A DNA stretch of 6,462 nt from an uncultured Collinsella sp. (GCA_902474645.1 CABRWN010000123.1:1-6462); one strand, 5' to 3'; numbered from the stretch's first letter, positions 1-6,052 are shown. Program-made: numbers and translations. The notes: a model not told the origin generated them from the letters alone.

Positions 1-22
1 GGCTAGCCCCTTGTCACACAAA
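1..22 (-). promoter_or_regulatory. Ribosome binding site of a gene starting just left of the window
   Basis: Read on the minus strand, the 22 bases after the stop codon of the PAS sensor contain AAGGGG (7-12), followed by six bases up to the window edge. This is the right spacing for a start codon at or just beyond position 1. The gap to the sensor would be only about 20 bases, so the operon very likely continues with a third gene. A histidine kinase or a DNA-binding regulator would fit, but the sequence does not show which. Confidence 0.45.
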
Positions 23-958
23 CTACCGAAGCCTCACTTTTTTGACTTCTTCGATCTGAGCCTGGAGCTCTTTGCCCGCAAGCTCAAGCAGGTGGTTGGC
101 CTGCACCAGGCGGTCATGCGCATGCGCATACTCTGTCACATCCAGACCGATTATGCGCTCGAACGAACGGCCCGAGACCATAACGTCATCGCACACAAAC
201 AGGCGAATCTCGGCGGGAGAAACCTCGACCACAACGCGCGCCTCACCAAAGCGGTCTAAATTGATGCGCACGCGGCTCTGGCTGCTTTCGGGCATTTGCA
301 TACTGAGTTTGCGCAGGTCGTTCCATGTACCGCTCATATCGCCTAGGTCGGTGGGCATATGAAGCTCCACCAGGTTTTTGCGCATGCAGCGGTTCATGAG
401 CAGCGGATGGCCCCTCGGGTCTAGATACAGAATGCCCACGGGAATCACGTTGATGGTTTCAATCGTCGAGAACGCGGTGATGTCCTCCTGGCGGTTACGG
501 ACGTCCATCAAAAGCGCTGCGATGGAGCGGAACAGGAAGAACGCTCCCTCTGCGATAAGGACAACGGCCCACGCCGAGCCCATGGCAAAAACCACCGGCG
601 GTGTAACGGCGACAACAAGCAACAGCTCGGCCAGCATGACAGGGCGACGATAGTGCACCATAAGGACCACGCCATAGGCAAAGATCGCGGCATTGAGCCA
701 CAGCACTCCGCCCATTGCCCTGGCGCAAACGTCAAGCGGCGCCACCAGATACGAGCCAGACGACGCGAATAAGATGAGCGCCGAAATCATCAGGTGAAGC
801 ACAAGGCTCGTCTCGTAGGCGCAAATCACCTTACGGTTATAGGACGAGCGGCGCGATGCGATGAGCAGGACGTGGATCGTCTGCAGACACGCAGCCAGGG
901 CAAAGACAACATCGAGCGCAACGATTTGGGGAAGGATGAGCGAAATCTGCATCGTCAC
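23..958 (-). CDS. Membrane sensor protein: five TM segments plus PAS-like domain, no kinase core
   Basis: This is a 311-residue predicted inner-membrane protein. Hydrophobic segments lie near residues 11-33, 50-66, 80-101, 107-125 and 128-150. A cytoplasmic PAS-like domain follows at about 163-276; it opens with IETINVIPVGILYLD and ends with FERIIGLDVTEY. A charged coiled-coil linker (about 277-308) comes last. In related sensor kinases such a linker leads into a DHp domain with the phospho-accepting His. Here the protein stops at KKVRLR (TAG at 23-25), so neither His nor ATPase domain is present. The GTG start (956-958) overlaps the TGA of the upstream sensor by four bases, with GAGG eight bases before it. 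An ATG two codons further in, preceded by GGTGA, is equally usable. The overlap implies one operon and coupled translation. It is either a natural kinase-less sensor or a truncated kinase. The ligand is unknown. Confidence 0.85.
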   Translation of the reverse strand: MTMQISLILPQIVALDVVFALAACLQTIHVLLIASRRSSYNRKVICAYETSLVLHLMISALILFASSGSYLVAPLDVCARAMGGVLWLNAAIFAYGVVLMVHYRRPVMLAELLLVVAVTPPVVFAMGSAWAVVLIAEGAFFLFRSIAALLMDVRNRQEDITAFSTIETINVIPVGILYLDPRGHPLLMNRCMRKNLVELHMPTDLGDMSGTWNDLRKLSMQMPESSQSRVRINLDRFGEARVVVEVSPAEIRLFVCDDVMVSGRSFERIIGLDVTEYAHAHDRLVQANHLLELAGKELQAQIEEVKKVRLR

Positions 959-2838
959 TCACCCGCCCTCGGCATCAAGACGATCATGCGCAGCTGGCCG
1001 GGCTCGCCCTCAAGGCGGTATGCCACGTTGCGCCCTTGCAGAGCGCTTTCGAGCTCTTGTGCAGCGGGCGTCTGCGAAAGATCTTCATCATCGTTGGAAA
1101 AAAGCGTGGCGCGCAGCTCGACACTGCACGAGTCGTGGTCGCCCAAGTGATACATAAGCGCCGGATGGTCGGTGGTGTAGGCAAAAAACGCAAAGTCATA
1201 CACGCAGTCGTACAGGGCGCTTACCGTACTGGCGTGCAGTGGGCGGCGTATGGCGACAATCGAGGCGCAGTCGACATCGATGGCGCGCAGATCGCTTGCG
1301 AGCTCGTTGGCAATCAGCTGAATACGGTCGCGGTCAAAGCCGCTCTCCTCGTGTTGCGCCAACGTGAGCGACCCTTTGCGCTTGCAATAGGCAACGAGCA
1401 TTTTGGCGCACTGCAGCATGCGGTAACGCTCATGCGAGGATGCCTCGTCGGTAAGCGGAGGCAGCGAGCTCAGCAGGCTGTACATCTCATCGAGCGCGCG
1501 GGCAAGCGCCCGGTCCACATCTTGAACCAGCAGCGCCTCGGCCTCCTGGTCTGCCAAATGCGCCTTAAGGTCATAGTCGGCCGCGAGCAGTTCGTTTTGA
1601 CGTTGCAGTTCCATACGCCGATACGCCAGCTCGCGATTGAGCTCGTTGAGTTCCGAGACCTCCTGGGCAAGGAGAGCCGACCCGCCCAGCAGCGGAAAAG
1701 CTCGATACATCACATCGGGGGCAGACGCCACGGTAAAGGCGTGGGCACGCCCGTACTCCTGCGCACGAAGCTCTTCGCGCACATCTGGCGTGATTGGTCC
1801 CGACATCGGCGTGGCATATGCCACCTGCAAGTCGCGCGTCAGAACCTTGAGATCGAGCGGCAGGGTATCGAAGATGCCGGCGATATCGTGATACGACGGG
1901 ATAACGCCACAATCGAGGCAAATCTCGAGTGTTACCACGCACAGCACGCAATAGACCAGCGAAAAGTTGAGTTTCCACGCCCAGGGCACACGCAGGGCAT
2001 ACGAAGCGGCAAAGAACGCGCCGCCCAGCAACACGAGTGCTGCCGTGCCTGAAAAGCGCTGGATTCTATAAGACGAGGACCGTCCCACCAGGACAAAAAA
2101 GGCAACGACGTTAAAAGCCGTCCACGCCAGAAAGAGAAAGTAACCCCAGCCATACGTGTAGTCGTTGCTCCAGGTTTCGCTTGCGCGGTCAAAGTGGAAT
2201 ATCTGCCGGTGCCAATCGTTGGTGAGCACAAACGCGATAAGCAGGGCGGCCGTAATCCACAAGGCCGTGCGGTAGCGGCGGCCCGCGCGATGTTGCTCCA
2301 CACCCGCGAGGCGCATGCCGCATAGCTGAAAGAGCAGCGGGATGAGCGTCATGGGCACGTAGTACAGGTACCAAAGCAGCGTGGCGTAGCTTGGCGTGAA
2401 TGATTTGTACTTAAAGATGACCTCAATCATCCACAGGGCGCAGATGGCAGCGATGGCAACAAGGCGGCGGCGCAACACATAGTCCAGGCAGCGCAGGTAA
2501 GCGAGAACGCCCCAGATTGAAAACGTGACTGCGGCGACAAGTAGCGGAAAGGAGCTCGCATGAGCGAGCTCGTCCGCGACCTCTTTGGACACCTCACCAT
2601 AGACGGGCACGGTGTTGGAAAGCTTGGGGTCCGAGGCGAACAGCGCCGGCAAGACCGCTAAAAGCATAAGGAACAGCGCGGTGATGGCGCCGGCGATAGC
2701 AAAGACGCGGCGGCGGTATACACGATGCGATATGCCAACAAGGAATCGCGGCATGGCAAAGAGCTTGCCGCCCCTGGGATCCGCCGCGGGTGCGGATCGG
2801 GCGGCCGCGTGACCGATATGTCGCTCGCGGGTACCCAT
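955..2838 (-). CDS. 7TM sensor of histidine-kinase type with degenerate kinase half
   Basis: From the ATG at 2838 this is a 627-residue membrane protein. There is a first TM anchor at about 44-66, then seven further hydrophobic segments near 97-115, 126-142, 152-172, 190-206, 232-252, 264-282 and 292-310. The stretch LTNDWHRQIFHF (205-216) resembles the TN..H motif of the N-terminal 7TM region of histidine kinases (HisKA_7TM type). A PAS-like linker follows (about 315-390), then a long coiled coil (about 391-450). The C-terminal 175 residues look like a decayed DHp plus HATPase: LYDCVYDFAFFAY (542-554) sits where an N box would be and RMIVLMP (617-623) where the final strand would be. I see no H-box His and no glycine-rich ATP-lid motifs. 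The ATG has AAAGG four bases upstream. A TTG start at 2907 would add 23 residues but lies beside a hairpin repeat and is unlikely. It probably senses a signal and works with the overlapping downstream sensor. Confidence 0.85.
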   Translation of the reverse strand: MGTRERHIGHAAARSAPAADPRGGKLFAMPRFLVGISHRVYRRRVFAIAGAITALFLMLLAVLPALFASDPKLSNTVPVYGEVSKEVADELAHASSFPLLVAAVTFSIWGVLAYLRCLDYVLRRRLVAIAAICALWMIEVIFKYKSFTPSYATLLWYLYYVPMTLIPLLFQLCGMRLAGVEQHRAGRRYRTALWITAALLIAFVLTNDWHRQIFHFDRASETWSNDYTYGWGYFLFLAWTAFNVVAFFVLVGRSSSYRIQRFSGTAALVLLGGAFFAASYALRVPWAWKLNFSLVYCVLCVVTLEICLDCGVIPSYHDIAGIFDTLPLDLKVLTRDLQVAYATPMSGPITPDVREELRAQEYGRAHAFTVASAPDVMYRAFPLLGGSALLAQEVSELNELNRELAYRRMELQRQNELLAADYDLKAHLADQEAEALLVQDVDRALARALDEMYSLLSSLPPLTDEASSHERYRMLQCAKMLVAYCKRKGSLTLAQHEESGFDRDRIQLIANELASDLRAIDVDCASIVAIRRPLHASTVSALYDCVYDFAFFAYTTDHPALMYHLGDHDSCSVELRATLFSNDDEDLSQTPAAQELESALQGRNVAYRLEGEPGQLRMIVLMPRAGE

Positions 2839-2908
2839 AGTGCCTTTAGTGTACCGACAGATGGGCCCAAAAATCGGGCCGCATGTCCCAAAATCCGCAG
2901 ACGGCAAG

Positions 2909-2941
2909 GCGCCCGGCGGGCATAAGCTGCTCGCCGGGGGT
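2909..2941. repeat. Hairpin repeat, copy 1 (slightly decayed)
   Basis: Bases 2910-2938 match 4431-4459 at 28 of 29 positions; the single difference is G for A in the loop. The stem pairs 2912-2921 with 2929-2938 (one G-T pair) around a 7-base loop, then a mismatch at 2911/2939 breaks the base of the stem. No T-run follows in either direction, so this copy is unlikely to be an efficient terminator. It sits upstream of the sensor operon and looks like a member of a dispersed hairpin family. Confidence 0.8.
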
Positions 2942-3035
2942 ATCGGTTCGACGAAGAGGCCTCAGCCGTAGCAACGGATTGCCCAGCGAGAGATTTCCCA
3001 AGTGCCAACTCAAACAGTACATGTTTAATCTGTTT

Positions 3036-3133
3036 CGTTAATTGAAATGCGTAAATATGGTTAACCAAAGAATTGATATTTGGTTAATTGGTAACTGTAA
3101 ATTCGGTTAAACGCACTGGTAAACAATGGTGAT
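3036..3133. repeat. AT-rich array of GGTTAA boxes at 23-bp intervals
   Basis: GGTTAA begins at exactly 3059, 3082 and 3105. A one-mismatch box (CGTTAA) lies at 3036 and a weaker one (GGTGAT) at 3128, all 23 bp apart. The units starting at 3036 and 3082 share further bases, including TTAATTG and GTAAAT. The array overlaps a perfect inverted repeat, TTAACCAAA (3061-3069) and TTTGGTTAA (3079-3087). The island is much AT-richer than its surroundings and lies 200-300 bp upstream of the sensor operon. It looks like a multi-site operator, but the binding protein is unknown. Confidence 0.6.
3061..3087. promoter_or_regulatory. Perfect 9-bp inverted repeat, candidate operator
   Basis: TTAACCAAA, a 9-base spacer, then TTTGGTTAA form a symmetric 27-bp site with no mismatch. 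Half-sites about 18 bp centre to centre suit a dimeric regulator. There is no T-run, so it is unlikely to be a terminator. Its position in the intergenic region suggests control of the sensor operon, which is an inference. Confidence 0.45.
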
Positions 3134-3144
3134 AATTAGGCAAG

Positions 3145-3201
3145 TAGTCATTGGGGACGTTCTTAAACGACCAGTCAAACAAGAACGTCCCCCAATGACT
3201 A
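3145..3201. repeat. Long hairpin repeat overlapping the ATPase stop codon
   Basis: The arm 3145-3164 (TAGTCATTGGGGACGTTCTT) is the reverse complement of 3181-3201 except for one extra base in the right arm (a run of five C against four G). A 16-base loop (3165-3180) lies between. The right arm contains the ATPase stop codon TAG (3199-3201), so the hairpin forms at the end of that message and may protect or end it. The lack of a U-run on either side argues against a classical terminator. From memory, GGGGACGTTCTT-type hairpins recur in Collinsella and resemble REP elements moved by REP-associated tyrosine transposases. No transposase is present here. Confidence 0.75.
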
Positions 3202-4305
3202 ATCGACAGCGAGGGTCTCCTCTAGGTATTCCTTAAAATACGGAAGGTCAAAGCCAACCCTTCCTCGGCCGCGCTCACCAATAATCCCTTGCTCAATCAG
3301 GCGAGCGCGGTATTGCGACGCATAATTGCTCTTTACGCCCATTCGCTCTGCAACGTCCGCAATCTTGCTCTCGCCCCCGTCTGCAAGCATTGCCTCCAAG
3401 AACGCTTTATCGCCTTCGGACAGTTCGTAATACGTCGGCGCCAACACGCGCTGCTCCATGTCAGAACGCGCAAGCGCAATGCCCCTTGCAGCATCTTGGA
3501 CGGTTATCTCTTCTGCCTGAGGCCGTATATCCCAAGAGCGGAAACCGACGAGCTGCATAAGAAACGGAAAACCGCCGATGGCATCTACCATCTTCTGAAG
3601 GCCGTCAGCACTCACGCGCCTGCCACCGCCCTCGATGGTCTCCTTCAATGCAACGGCAATTTCCTTGTCGCTAATATTCCCCAAGTGGTGCTGAACTGAT
3701 CGACGCAAAAATGAAACGGACTGGTTGCGCAGCAGCATTGACACCTGATGCGGCAGCCCCGCCATCAGCACTCCCACACGTCGGCCTTCGCGCACAAACA
3801 TCTGGTACGTAGAGGCAAAACTAATCATTTCATCGAACGAAGCCGACACCTCATCGATCGTGAACAGCAAACCGATGTCATATTTGTCCAAAGCTTTTAT
3901 AAGGCGAGTCATCCGCGTGCGCCAGTTTGCCGAAGGTGCCTGCTCCGGCTCCCATTCCACGCTAAATAGCTGGCCCACACTCAAACCTCTGAGCCTAGGA
4001 TTTAAGCCGCTATCGATATATTCAGCCGCAACTTCACGCGTTTGCTCGTAAATGTCTTCCAACATTCCAGGAGCAGCAGCCACGCCGACCGAAATCCAAC
4101 CATGCCTTTGCGCCTCGGAGCTAAGGTATGAGAGCAGGGCCGTTTTACCTGTTCCTCGTGCGCCAACATAGATTGTTGCCAAGTTGGGATCGCCGGGGCC
4201 GCGGTCGAGCGCTCGCACAACATCATCAATAAGATACGTGCGGCCGGCCATAATTGGCGGGACGATGCCAAATGTCGGCGTAAACGGATTAATGGGCACA
4301 TCCAT
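3199..4305 (-). CDS. AAA-type ATPase with C-terminal winged helix
   Basis: A 368-residue, probably cytoplasmic P-loop protein with no signal peptide or TM segment. It opens with NPFTPTFGIVPP and GR, typical of stand-alone ATPases of the archaeal/Cdc6-like AAA group. Walker A is GARGTGKT (48-55), Walker B is LLFTIDE (146-152, with D151 and E152), and VLMAGLPH (179-186) fits sensor 1. A lid helical region follows, then a winged-helix domain at about 295-360 (LSEGDKAFLEAML, then IADVAERMGVKSNYASQYRARL), which suggests DNA binding. The start is the ATG at 4303-4305, with GGGGGAG six bases upstream. A TTG at 4389 would add 28 residues encoded by the tandem repeat and is unlikely. By eye the gene is AT-richer than the glucosidase, hinting at transfer. 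Its partner and substrate are unknown; nucleic-acid remodelling, regulation or defence are all possible. Confidence 0.88.
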   Translation of the reverse strand: MDVPINPFTPTFGIVPPIMAGRTYLIDDVVRALDRGPGDPNLATIYVGARGTGKTALLSYLSSEAQRHGWISVGVAAAPGMLEDIYEQTREVAAEYIDSGLNPRLRGLSVGQLFSVEWEPEQAPSANWRTRMTRLIKALDKYDIGLLFTIDEVSASFDEMISFASTYQMFVREGRRVGVLMAGLPHQVSMLLRNQSVSFLRRSVQHHLGNISDKEIAVALKETIEGGGRRVSADGLQKMVDAIGGFPFLMQLVGFRSWDIRPQAEEITVQDAARGIALARSDMEQRVLAPTYYELSEGDKAFLEAMLADGGESKIADVAERMGVKSNYASQYRARLIEQGIIGERGRGRVGFDLPYFKEYLEETLAVD

Positions 4306-4347
4306 GGAACACTCCCCCGTCAGCTCTATCCTGCTTTCACTAGTTTT

Positions 4348-4423
4348 GCAAGTTTTAACTTCTTTTGCAAGTTTTAACTTCTTTTGCAAGTTTTAACTTC
4401 TTTTGCTTTCTTTCACTTCTTTT
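4348..4423. repeat. 19-bp tandem repeat, three exact copies plus one degenerate
   Basis: The unit GCAAGTTTTAACTTCTTTT occurs at 4348-4366, 4367-4385 and 4386-4404 without a mismatch. A degenerate unit follows at 4405-4423 (14 of 19 bases) and another may precede at 4329-4347 (12 of 19). Each exact unit contains the dyad AAGTT-TT-AACTT. The array lies 43 bp upstream of the ATPase ATG, inside its presumed promoter or leader. It could be an iterated operator, possibly for the ATPase's own winged helix, or a slippage-prone spacer. Confidence 0.9.
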
Positions 4424-4429
4424 AACAAA

Positions 4430-4462
4430 GCGCCCGGCGGGCATAAACTGCTCGCCGGGCGC
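4430..4462 (-). terminator. Probable intrinsic terminator of the glucosidase gene (hairpin repeat, copy 2)
   Basis: A 13-bp stem pairs 4430-4442 with 4450-4462 (ten perfect GC-rich pairs, then one G-T pair and two GC pairs) around a 7-base loop. On the minus strand it is followed by TTTGTT, a short imperfect U-run. It lies 160 bases after the glucosidase stop codon and before the ATPase promoter region, so it should separate the two units. Its core matches the hairpin at 2909-2941. Confidence 0.65.
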
Positions 4463-4511
4463 CTTGGTTAGGAAGCTATAAAGCATAACTTTCGAAATGC
4501 GGCGGTCAGGT

Positions 4512-4520
4512 CCACCTCCT
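4512..4520 (-). promoter_or_regulatory. Orphan strong ribosome binding site with possible 13-codon ORF
   Basis: On the minus strand AGGAGGTGG is an almost ideal Shine-Dalgarno sequence, yet no ATG follows at normal spacing. A CTG five bases after AGGAGG opens a 13-codon frame (LTAAFRKLCFIAS) that stops a few bases before the terminator hairpin. It may be a leader peptide, a remnant of a lost gene, or chance. On the plus strand the same bases read CCACCTCCT, like the 3' tail of 16S rRNA. Confidence 0.3.
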
Positions 4521-4626
4521 AAGGGCCTGAGGTGCTCAAGATTGGGAGCGACAAGCCCGACGAAGCGTACTTTAGGTACGCGAGGAGGGTTGGAGCCCCA
4601 AGGTTGAGTGCCTCAGTGTCCTTAGG
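4518..4626. repeat. 109-bp rod-like inverted repeat spanning the glucosidase stop codon
   Basis: CCTAAGG (4518-4524) pairs with CCTTAGG (4620-4626). After a small internal loop, 4527-4539 pairs with 4604-4616 over 13 positions. After a 2x2 loop, TTGGG (4542-4546) pairs with CCCAA (4597-4601). Inside is a small perfect hairpin, GCGTAC (4565-4570) and GTACGC (4576-4581). Two of the 13 pairs are T-G on the plus strand and would be A-C mismatches in a minus-strand RNA, so the fold is better as plus-strand RNA. The glucosidase stop TAA lies in the outer arm. I do not recognise an RNA family. Confidence 0.6.
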
Positions 4627-6052
4627 CCAGGTCTTCGCCGTTCGTCTCGATAACGTGCTTGTACCAGTCGAAGCTCTTCTTCTTGGAGCGCTTGAGGGTG
4701 CCGTTGCCAGCGTCGTCGCGGTCCACGTAGATGAAGCCGTAGCGCTTGGACATCTCGCCCGTACCGGCCGAGACCAGGTCGATCGGGCCCCAGGTGGTGT
4801 AGCCCAGCAAGTCGACGCCGTCCTCGGTCACCGCGTCGCGCATGGTCTCGATATGCTGGCGCAGGTAGTCGATACGGTAGTCGTCGTTGATGGAGCCATC
4901 CTCCTCGACAACATCCTTGGCGCCCAGGCCGTTCTCGACCACAAACAGCGGCTTCTGATAACGGTCGTACAGGTCGTTGAGGGTAATGCGGAAGCCCAGC
5001 GGATCGATGGCCCAGCCCCACTGGCTCTCCTGCAGATAGGGATTCTTGGCGCCGGCGAAGGCGTTGCCCTTGGTCTTCTCGACATTGGGGTTATCGGCAC
5101 CGGCGGAGCAGCGGGTGGAGTAGTAGCTAAAGCTGATGAAGTCGACGGTGTTTTCGGCCAGGATCTCGCGGTCCTCGTCAGTCATGCCGACGTCGATGCC
5201 CAGACGCTCGAGCTTCTTGACGGCATAGGCCGGGTAGTAGCCGCGGCTCTGGACGTCGACAAAGAAGTAGTTGTCCTGATTGTCGAGCTGCGCCTGGCGC
5301 ACATCGCCCGGACGGCAGCTGTAGGGGTAGTAGGTGCCGGCAGCGAGCATGCAGCCGATCTTGACCTCGGGGTCGATCTCGTGGGCAATCTTGGTTGCCC
5401 AGGCGCTGGCGACGAGCTCGTTGTGGGCGGCCAGGTACTCGACGGCCTCCTTGTTCTCGCCCTCCTCAAAAACAAGGCCGGCACCCATAAACGGCAGGTG
5501 CAGGATCATGTTGATCTCGTTGAAGGTGAGCCAGTACTTCACCAGACCCTTGTAGCGGGTGAAGATCGTGGTCGCGAGGTTCTTGTAGAAGTCGATGAGC
5601 TTGCGGTTGCGCCAGCCGCCGTACTCCTTGATGAGGTGGATCGGGCAGTCGAAGTGCGTGATGGTCACGAGCGGCTCGATGCCGTGCGCCTGGCACTCGC
5701 GGAACACGTCCTCGTAGAAGGCCAGGCCGGCCTCGTTGGGCTCGGCCTCGTCACCGTTGGGGAAGATACGGGTCCAGGCCAGGCTCATGCGGAAGGTCTT
5801 AAAGCCCATCTCGGCAAAGAGGGCAATGTCCTCCTTGTAGTGGTGGTAGAAATCGATGCCGGTCTGCGCGGGGTAGTAATAGCCGTCCTCGAAGTCGAGC
5901 ATTTTGCGCTGGCCGGAGACCACCGCATAGCGCTCGGGGCCGTGCGGGGCTACGTCCACGTTGGCCAGGCCGCGCCCGTCCACGTCGTAGGCACCCTCGC
6001 ACTGGTTGGCAGCCGTCGCGCCGCCCCACAGGAAGTCATTACGGAAAGCCAT
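4622..6052 (-). CDS. ascB: 6-phospho-beta-glucosidase, glycoside hydrolase family 1 (AscB/BglA type)
   Basis: A 476-residue cytoplasmic enzyme of normal family length. It hydrolyses 6-phospho-beta-glucosides such as cellobiose-6-P, or phosphorylated arbutin or salicin, to glucose-6-phosphate and glucose or aglycone, after import by a PTS that is not in this window. The GH1 N-terminal signature FLWGGATAANQCEGA (7-21) is clear. The acid/base Glu is E179 in TFNEIN and the nucleophile is E373 in VVENG. H133 and W421 are at conserved sugar-binding positions. The C-terminal SAGTGEMSKRYGFIYVD segment (from 428) carries Lys436 and Tyr438 of the phosphate-binding signature that marks 6-phospho enzymes; the Ser usual at 430 is Gly. 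The overall pattern is closest, from memory, to AscB, so the symbol is approximate. The ATG has AAAGGA seven bases upstream. The gene has its own promoter and appears monocistronic. Confidence 0.95.
   Translation of the reverse strand: MAFRNDFLWGGATAANQCEGAYDVDGRGLANVDVAPHGPERYAVVSGQRKMLDFEDGYYYPAQTGIDFYHHYKEDIALFAEMGFKTFRMSLAWTRIFPNGDEAEPNEAGLAFYEDVFRECQAHGIEPLVTITHFDCPIHLIKEYGGWRNRKLIDFYKNLATTIFTRYKGLVKYWLTFNEINMILHLPFMGAGLVFEEGENKEAVEYLAAHNELVASAWATKIAHEIDPEVKIGCMLAAGTYYPYSCRPGDVRQAQLDNQDNYFFVDVQSRGYYPAYAVKKLERLGIDVGMTDEDREILAENTVDFISFSYYSTRCSAGADNPNVEKTKGNAFAGAKNPYLQESQWGWAIDPLGFRITLNDLYDRYQKPLFVVENGLGAKDVVEEDGSINDDYRIDYLRQHIETMRDAVTEDGVDLLGYTTWGPIDLVSAGTGEMSKRYGFIYVDRDDAGNGTLKRSKKKSFDWYKHVIETNGEDLA

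Larger units (their letters stand above)
2839..3198. other. 360-bp intergenic region between the ATPase and the sensor operon
   Basis: No credible gene lies here. From right to left it holds most of the hairpin 3145-3201, an AT-rich island with phased GGTTAA boxes (3036-3133), and a plain stretch (about 2942-3030). A hairpin repeat (2909-2941) and a short GC-rich leader to the sensor ATG follow. On the minus strand TTAACG and TACTGT separated by 16 bases, downstream of the box array, could be a weak sensor-operon promoter. A second -10-like TACACT (2848-2853) lies just before the ATG but lacks a convincing -35. Neither is strong. Confidence 0.6.
4306..4621. other. 316-bp intergenic region between glucosidase and ATPase
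   Basis: In the direction of transcription it holds most of the rod-like structure (4518-4626), an orphan ribosome binding site (4512-4520), the terminator hairpin (4430-4462), the 19-bp tandem repeats (4348-4423) and the ATPase leader. The ATPase promoter must lie here. TTGCAA followed 15 bases later by GATAGA (ending about 16 bases before GGGGGAG) is the only candidate I see, and it is weak. Confidence 0.6.

Noticed and set aside
1036..2052. 338-codon open frame on the plus strand
   Set aside because: It is antisense to the 7TM sensor; there is no recognisable domain, and the minus frame gives convincing TM segments and a coiled coil.
2839..2907. 23-residue N-terminal extension of the 7TM sensor from TTG
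   Set aside because: The TTG lies beside a hairpin repeat without a clear ribosome binding site, and the first TM segment is complete without it.
2658..3068. 136-codon minus-strand frame
   Set aside because: It crosses the AT-rich box array and a hairpin and overlaps the sensor N terminus in another frame, with no ribosome binding site or recognisable sequence.
3036..3133. CRISPR-like or iteron origin array
   Set aside because: Only a six-base box is conserved per 23-bp unit, with no replication gene or cas gene nearby.
4306..4389. 28-residue N-terminal extension of the ATPase from TTG
   Set aside because: The extension is encoded mostly by the 19-bp tandem repeats, whereas the ATG at 4305 has an excellent ribosome binding site and matches the family start.
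4355..4486. 43-codon minus-strand frame from ATG at 4486
   Set aside because: It translates through the terminator hairpin and the tandem repeats, and has no ribosome binding site at normal spacing.
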